Source: an uncultured Pseudomonadota bacterium
GTDB lineage: Bacteria > Pseudomonadota > Gammaproteobacteria > Burkholderiales > Burkholderiaceae
DNA: 15,650 nt
Direction of reading: 5' to 3'
Assembly (NCBI GenBank): GCA_946480245.1
Contig: CAMLIZ010000108.1
Span: 1-15,650 of the forward strand
Positions within the stretch are counted from its first letter, which is position 1; each line of letters begins with the position of its first letter. The position numbers were made by a program, and so were the translations under genes. The notes under the pieces are model-generated. The model did not search any database. It had not been told where the DNA came from and saw nothing but the letters and a program-made list of their open reading frames with translations. Positions 14,105 through 15,650 of this stretch are shown piece by piece.

Positions 14105-14182
14105 ACCTAGCGTTCGCCGTGAGCAGCACCCGCAAGCCAGCGCACCTGGCTGTGCGCTGTCCGCTCGATGGAGGGGTTAAGC
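14105..14182 (-). repeat. attC-like recombination site (integron cassette)
   Basis: A 78-bp site. Minus-strand R'' is GCTTAAC (14182-14176), exact to RYYYAAC, and R' is GCTAGGT (14111-14105), one base off GTTRRRY. The R''-side arm CCCCTCCATCGAGCGGAC is identical to that of the site at 14717-14794. An internal hairpin, AGCGCA / TGTGCGCT, closes the centre. It begins 7 bp past the stop of the SnoaL-like gene, the normal cassette position. Confidence 0.75.
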
Positions 14183-14189
14183 GACTGTT

Positions 14190-14606
14190 TCAGCCGAAGA
14201 CGCATTTCGCCCCTCGCTGTGTATCCATGTACTCTCGAACGAAAGAGATTTGCTCCCCCGAGACTGTGAAGAGGAAGCAATAGTCGTTGTCGTAGCTTCT
14301 GCCGTTGAGGAGCGTTGCGCGCATCCGCTCTTGAAGAATGACCGTCTGCCCGTCAGCGTAGATGCCCTCAATCTCGACGGAGACATCATTGACGAAAAGC
14401 TTTGGGAACTCCTCTGTGAGGAAGCGAACGATTGCGTCGCGCCCGATCATGTGGTTGGTATGCTTGAGTGCGACCGCGGTCGCATTTCCTTCTGGAGCCA
14501 GCCACTCTGCCTGCTCTGTGAATACCGCTGCGATGCGAGTCGGATCGCGGGACGCGAAGGCTCGCCAAGCGTCCTGGATCACCTGCTTGCTAGATCTGGC
14601 ACTCAT
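14190..14606 (-). CDS. SnoaL/NTF2-like protein
   Basis: A 138-residue protein with the NTF2-like alpha+beta cone fold (SnoaL or ketosteroid-isomerase-related). It opens with a helix, SSKQVIQDAWRAFASRDPTR, followed by the strand AAVFTEQAEWLAPEG, then GRDAIVRFLTEEFPKLF, and long beta strands including YADGQTVILQERMRAT and YCFLFTVSGEQISFVREYMD. The fold serves as a small-ligand pocket or an isomerase, so the reaction cannot be named. GGAG, 6 nt before ATG 14606, sets the start; the longer frame to 14732 begins inside attC and is rejected. The base composition is visibly less GC-rich than the flagellar genes. The attC immediately downstream marks it as a cassette gene. Confidence 0.8.
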   Translation of the reverse strand: MSARSSKQVIQDAWRAFASRDPTRIAAVFTEQAEWLAPEGNATAVALKHTNHMIGRDAIVRFLTEEFPKLFVNDVSVEIEGIYADGQTVILQERMRATLLNGRSYDNDYCFLFTVSGEQISFVREYMDTQRGAKCVFG

Positions 14607-14716
14607 CTTCGCTCCGAGAACGATTGCAACGTCTTGGACGATACAAGCTGCCGCGATGGAGCGCTCGCCGTATTCGGACACGTCCCTCAGGGTGTTGCGC
14701 TGATCGATCTGAAGGC

Positions 14717-14794
14717 ACCTAAGGTTCGACATGAGCGGCGTGACGCGGTAGGCGAAGCCTGGCGTGGCACGTCCGCTCGATGGAGGGGTTAGGC
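14717..14794 (-). repeat. attC-like recombination site (integron cassette)
   Basis: The best site in the window, 78 bp. Minus-strand R'' is GCCTAAC (14794-14788), exact; R' is CTTAGGT (14723-14717), one base off GTTRRRY. The arms ATCGAGCGG (R'' side) and CCGCTCAT (R' side) pair with one unpaired G in the R''-side arm, which is the extrahelical base that orients attC and places the cassette on the minus strand. The TAA stop of the 105-residue gene lies inside R''. Confidence 0.8.
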
Positions 14795-15106
14795 GACACG
14801 CTCGGCATCTTGCAGAAGGATGGTGACTGCGGCTTCCATGCGCCTACGTAAGCGATAGCTTTCTCCCGCTGCAAGGATTCCGAGCCCGAGAGCACAGCCG
14901 ATAGCAGCGCCCAAGATCCAACCCCCATTAATGCCCGTAGTGTTCCCAAGGTACGAGCCGGGAATGGCAATGCCAACAACCGGCCCGATGTACTGCGCAA
15001 GCCCCATACGCTTTTCGTCTTCTCGCAATACTTCTAGCGCGGCGGAACGGTGCGCTACCGCCTTCGCAATTTGTACTCCGACGACTTCTTTGCTTGGATC
15101 ACTCAT
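14789..15106 (-). CDS. Two-helix membrane protein, cassette gene (105 aa)
   Basis: A 105-residue protein I do not recognise. It starts with a charged helical segment (about 1-36, SKEVVGVQIAKAVAHRSA and LREDEKRMG), then two Gly-rich hydrophobic segments at about 38-58 (YIGPVVGIAIPGSYLG) and 62-82 (GGWILGAAIGCALGLGILAA), and ends with a charged helix (YRLRRRMEAAVTILLQDAER). This predicts a helical hairpin in the inner membrane with both ends cytoplasmic. GGAG, 7 nt before ATG 15106, selects the start; the longer frame to 15211 would read through an attC half. The TAA stop is inside the downstream attC core, typical of integron cassette genes. Confidence 0.72.
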   Translation of the reverse strand: MSDPSKEVVGVQIAKAVAHRSAALEVLREDEKRMGLAQYIGPVVGIAIPGSYLGNTTGINGGWILGAAIGCALGLGILAAGESYRLRRRMEAAVTILLQDAERVA

Positions 15107-15148
15107 ACCTAAACTCCAGTAAACACGGGAAACAGCAATTTGCTTGGC

Positions 15149-15178
15149 GCCTAACGTTTGAGTTGAGCGGCGCCTTGG
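15149..15178 (-). repeat. Half attC site, partner arm missing
   Basis: GCCTAAC (15149-15155, exact RYYYAAC), followed by GTTTGAGTTGAGCGGCGCC, a very typical attC arm that also ends in a short GGCGCC palindrome. On the minus strand this is the R' end (GTTAGGC) of the attC that should precede the 105-residue cassette. No GTTRRRY core or complementary CCGCTCAA arm is seen in the next 150 bp; the IS110-type remnant begins there instead, suggesting that insertion or deletion removed the other half. Confidence 0.6.
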
Positions 15179-15361
15179 GGCTGGCCGCACTGGGTTTGAC
15201 CAATCGAGCATAGGAACGAAAGTTGGGGGGGGAATTCCGTTCTCGGCCTAACGAATGAAAGGGACTTCCCCATCCCGAACTAGCCGCATAGCGGCGAACG
15301 GCAACGAGTGCCACGATGGGAAGTGCGTCTTTTCCATCAGCTCATTCAGAAGGGGAAGCCC

Positions 15362-15613
15362 ATGGCCATTGTCTTCGTCGGCATCGATCTCGCCAAGAAC
15401 GTATTCGCCGTCCACGGTGTGGATGAGCACGGCAAGCCCGCGCTGGTGCGCTCCAGCGTTGCACGCGCCAAGCTGCACGCCCTGATCTGCGAGGCGCTGC
15501 AGCGGCCCAACATGCGCTTCGTGCCCGTCAAGACGCTGGATCAGCAAGCCCTGCTCACGCTGCACCGCGTGCGCCAGGGCTTCATCGAGCAGCGTTGTCA
15601 CTTCTCACCGTAA
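15362..15613 (+). pseudogene. Decayed IS110/IS1111-family transposase
   Basis: The start MAIVFVGIDLAKNVFAVHGV is the N-terminal RuvC-like DEDD domain of IS110-type transposases, with the first catalytic Asp in GIDLAK. It follows AGGGG well. After RAKLHALI the frame jumps straight to CEALQRPNMRFVPVKTLDQQ, although full-length relatives have about 55-60 residues between these points, including the GMEAC and KNDAADA motifs. The match ends at FIEQR (base 15595), and the last five residues come from the adjoining element. Full transposases have about 330-400 residues, so this 83-codon remnant cannot be active. The joined point suggests an in-frame deletion, possibly at a short ATC repeat. Confidence 0.85.
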
Positions 15614-15650
15614 TCGAGCCATCTCGTTCTCGGCGTAATCAGGCCACCTG
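15596..15650. mobile_element. Possible IS21-like element end interrupting the transposase
   Basis: At 15596 the IS110-type reading frame breaks into TGTCACTTCTCACC, a TG-starting end. Two copies of a 13-base motif follow 25 bp apart: CGTAATCGAGCCA (15609-15621) and CGTAATCAGGCCA (15634-15646). Repeated sites of this kind near a TG terminus are known for IS21-family ends. The element continues past the window, so the family is uncertain. Confidence 0.45.

Noticed and set aside
14606..14732. N-terminal extension of the SnoaL-like ORF to 14732
   Set aside because: The extra start lies inside attC and has no ribosome binding site, while ATG 14606 has GGAG at good spacing and begins at the fold's first helix.
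15246..15252. GCCTAAC as another attC core
   Set aside because: The flanks (CGAATGAAAGG) do not resemble attC arms and no partner core is near. A chance match or part of the IS end is more likely.
15248..15601. A 117-codon minus-strand ORF opposite the transposase remnant
   Set aside because: It mirrors the IS110-type coding sequence exactly, so it is a shadow frame.
1..15650. CRISPR arrays, tRNA or rRNA genes
   Set aside because: No regularly spaced direct repeats, cloverleaf-like segments or rRNA-like conserved stretches were seen on either strand.

Overview
The window reads as high-GC chromosomal DNA of a betaproteobacterium, most likely Burkholderiales. This rests on the GC-rich codon use, the flagellin/FliD/FliS/FliT/YcgR gene order with TCAAG-type sigma-28 promoters, and the style of the short conserved proteins. 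The species cannot be named from sequence alone.

Region 1 (1-4953, plus strand) is a late flagellar block. It holds the 3' part of one flagellin gene, a complete second flagellin, the filament cap fliD, the chaperones fliS and fliT, and a YcgR-type PilZ flagellar brake overlapping the end of fliT. Two sigma-28 (FliA) promoters sharing the -35 octamer TCAAGTTC precede fliD and fliS, and strong intrinsic terminators follow the first flagellin and fliD.

Region 2 (4964-9708, minus strand) is ordinary chromosomal content: a secreted Bcp/PrxQ-like peroxiredoxin, a glutathione S-transferase-like protein, a 47-residue basic conserved protein, an Fe-S uracil-DNA glycosylase-family protein, a small membrane protein, a small lipoprotein, and a large exported protein with one C-terminal CXXCH haem site.

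Region 3 (9902-12462, minus strand) is a tightly packed run of TspO, GNAT acetyltransferase, DinB-family, GNAT and GNAT genes.

Region 4 (about 12470-15180) is the most unusual part. It looks like a small integron gene-cassette cluster. Three attC-like recombination sites (12470-12538, 14105-14182, 14717-14794) and several half or degenerate sites separate single small genes: DinB-like, an orphan PIN-domain protein, OsmC-like, SnoaL/NTF2-like and a two-helix membrane protein. Stop codons fall inside or next to attC cores, and codon use is less GC-rich than in the flagellar block. No integrase gene is in view, so this is either the inner part of a chromosomal integron or a cluster of attC sites lacking an integrase.

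Region 5 (about 15180-15650) holds a decayed IS110/IS1111-type transposase, deleted internally and cut off at 15595/15596 by what looks like the end of a second element, possibly IS21-like. The IS110-type remnant lies next to a half attC, which fits the known habit of some IS1111-group elements of inserting into attC sites.
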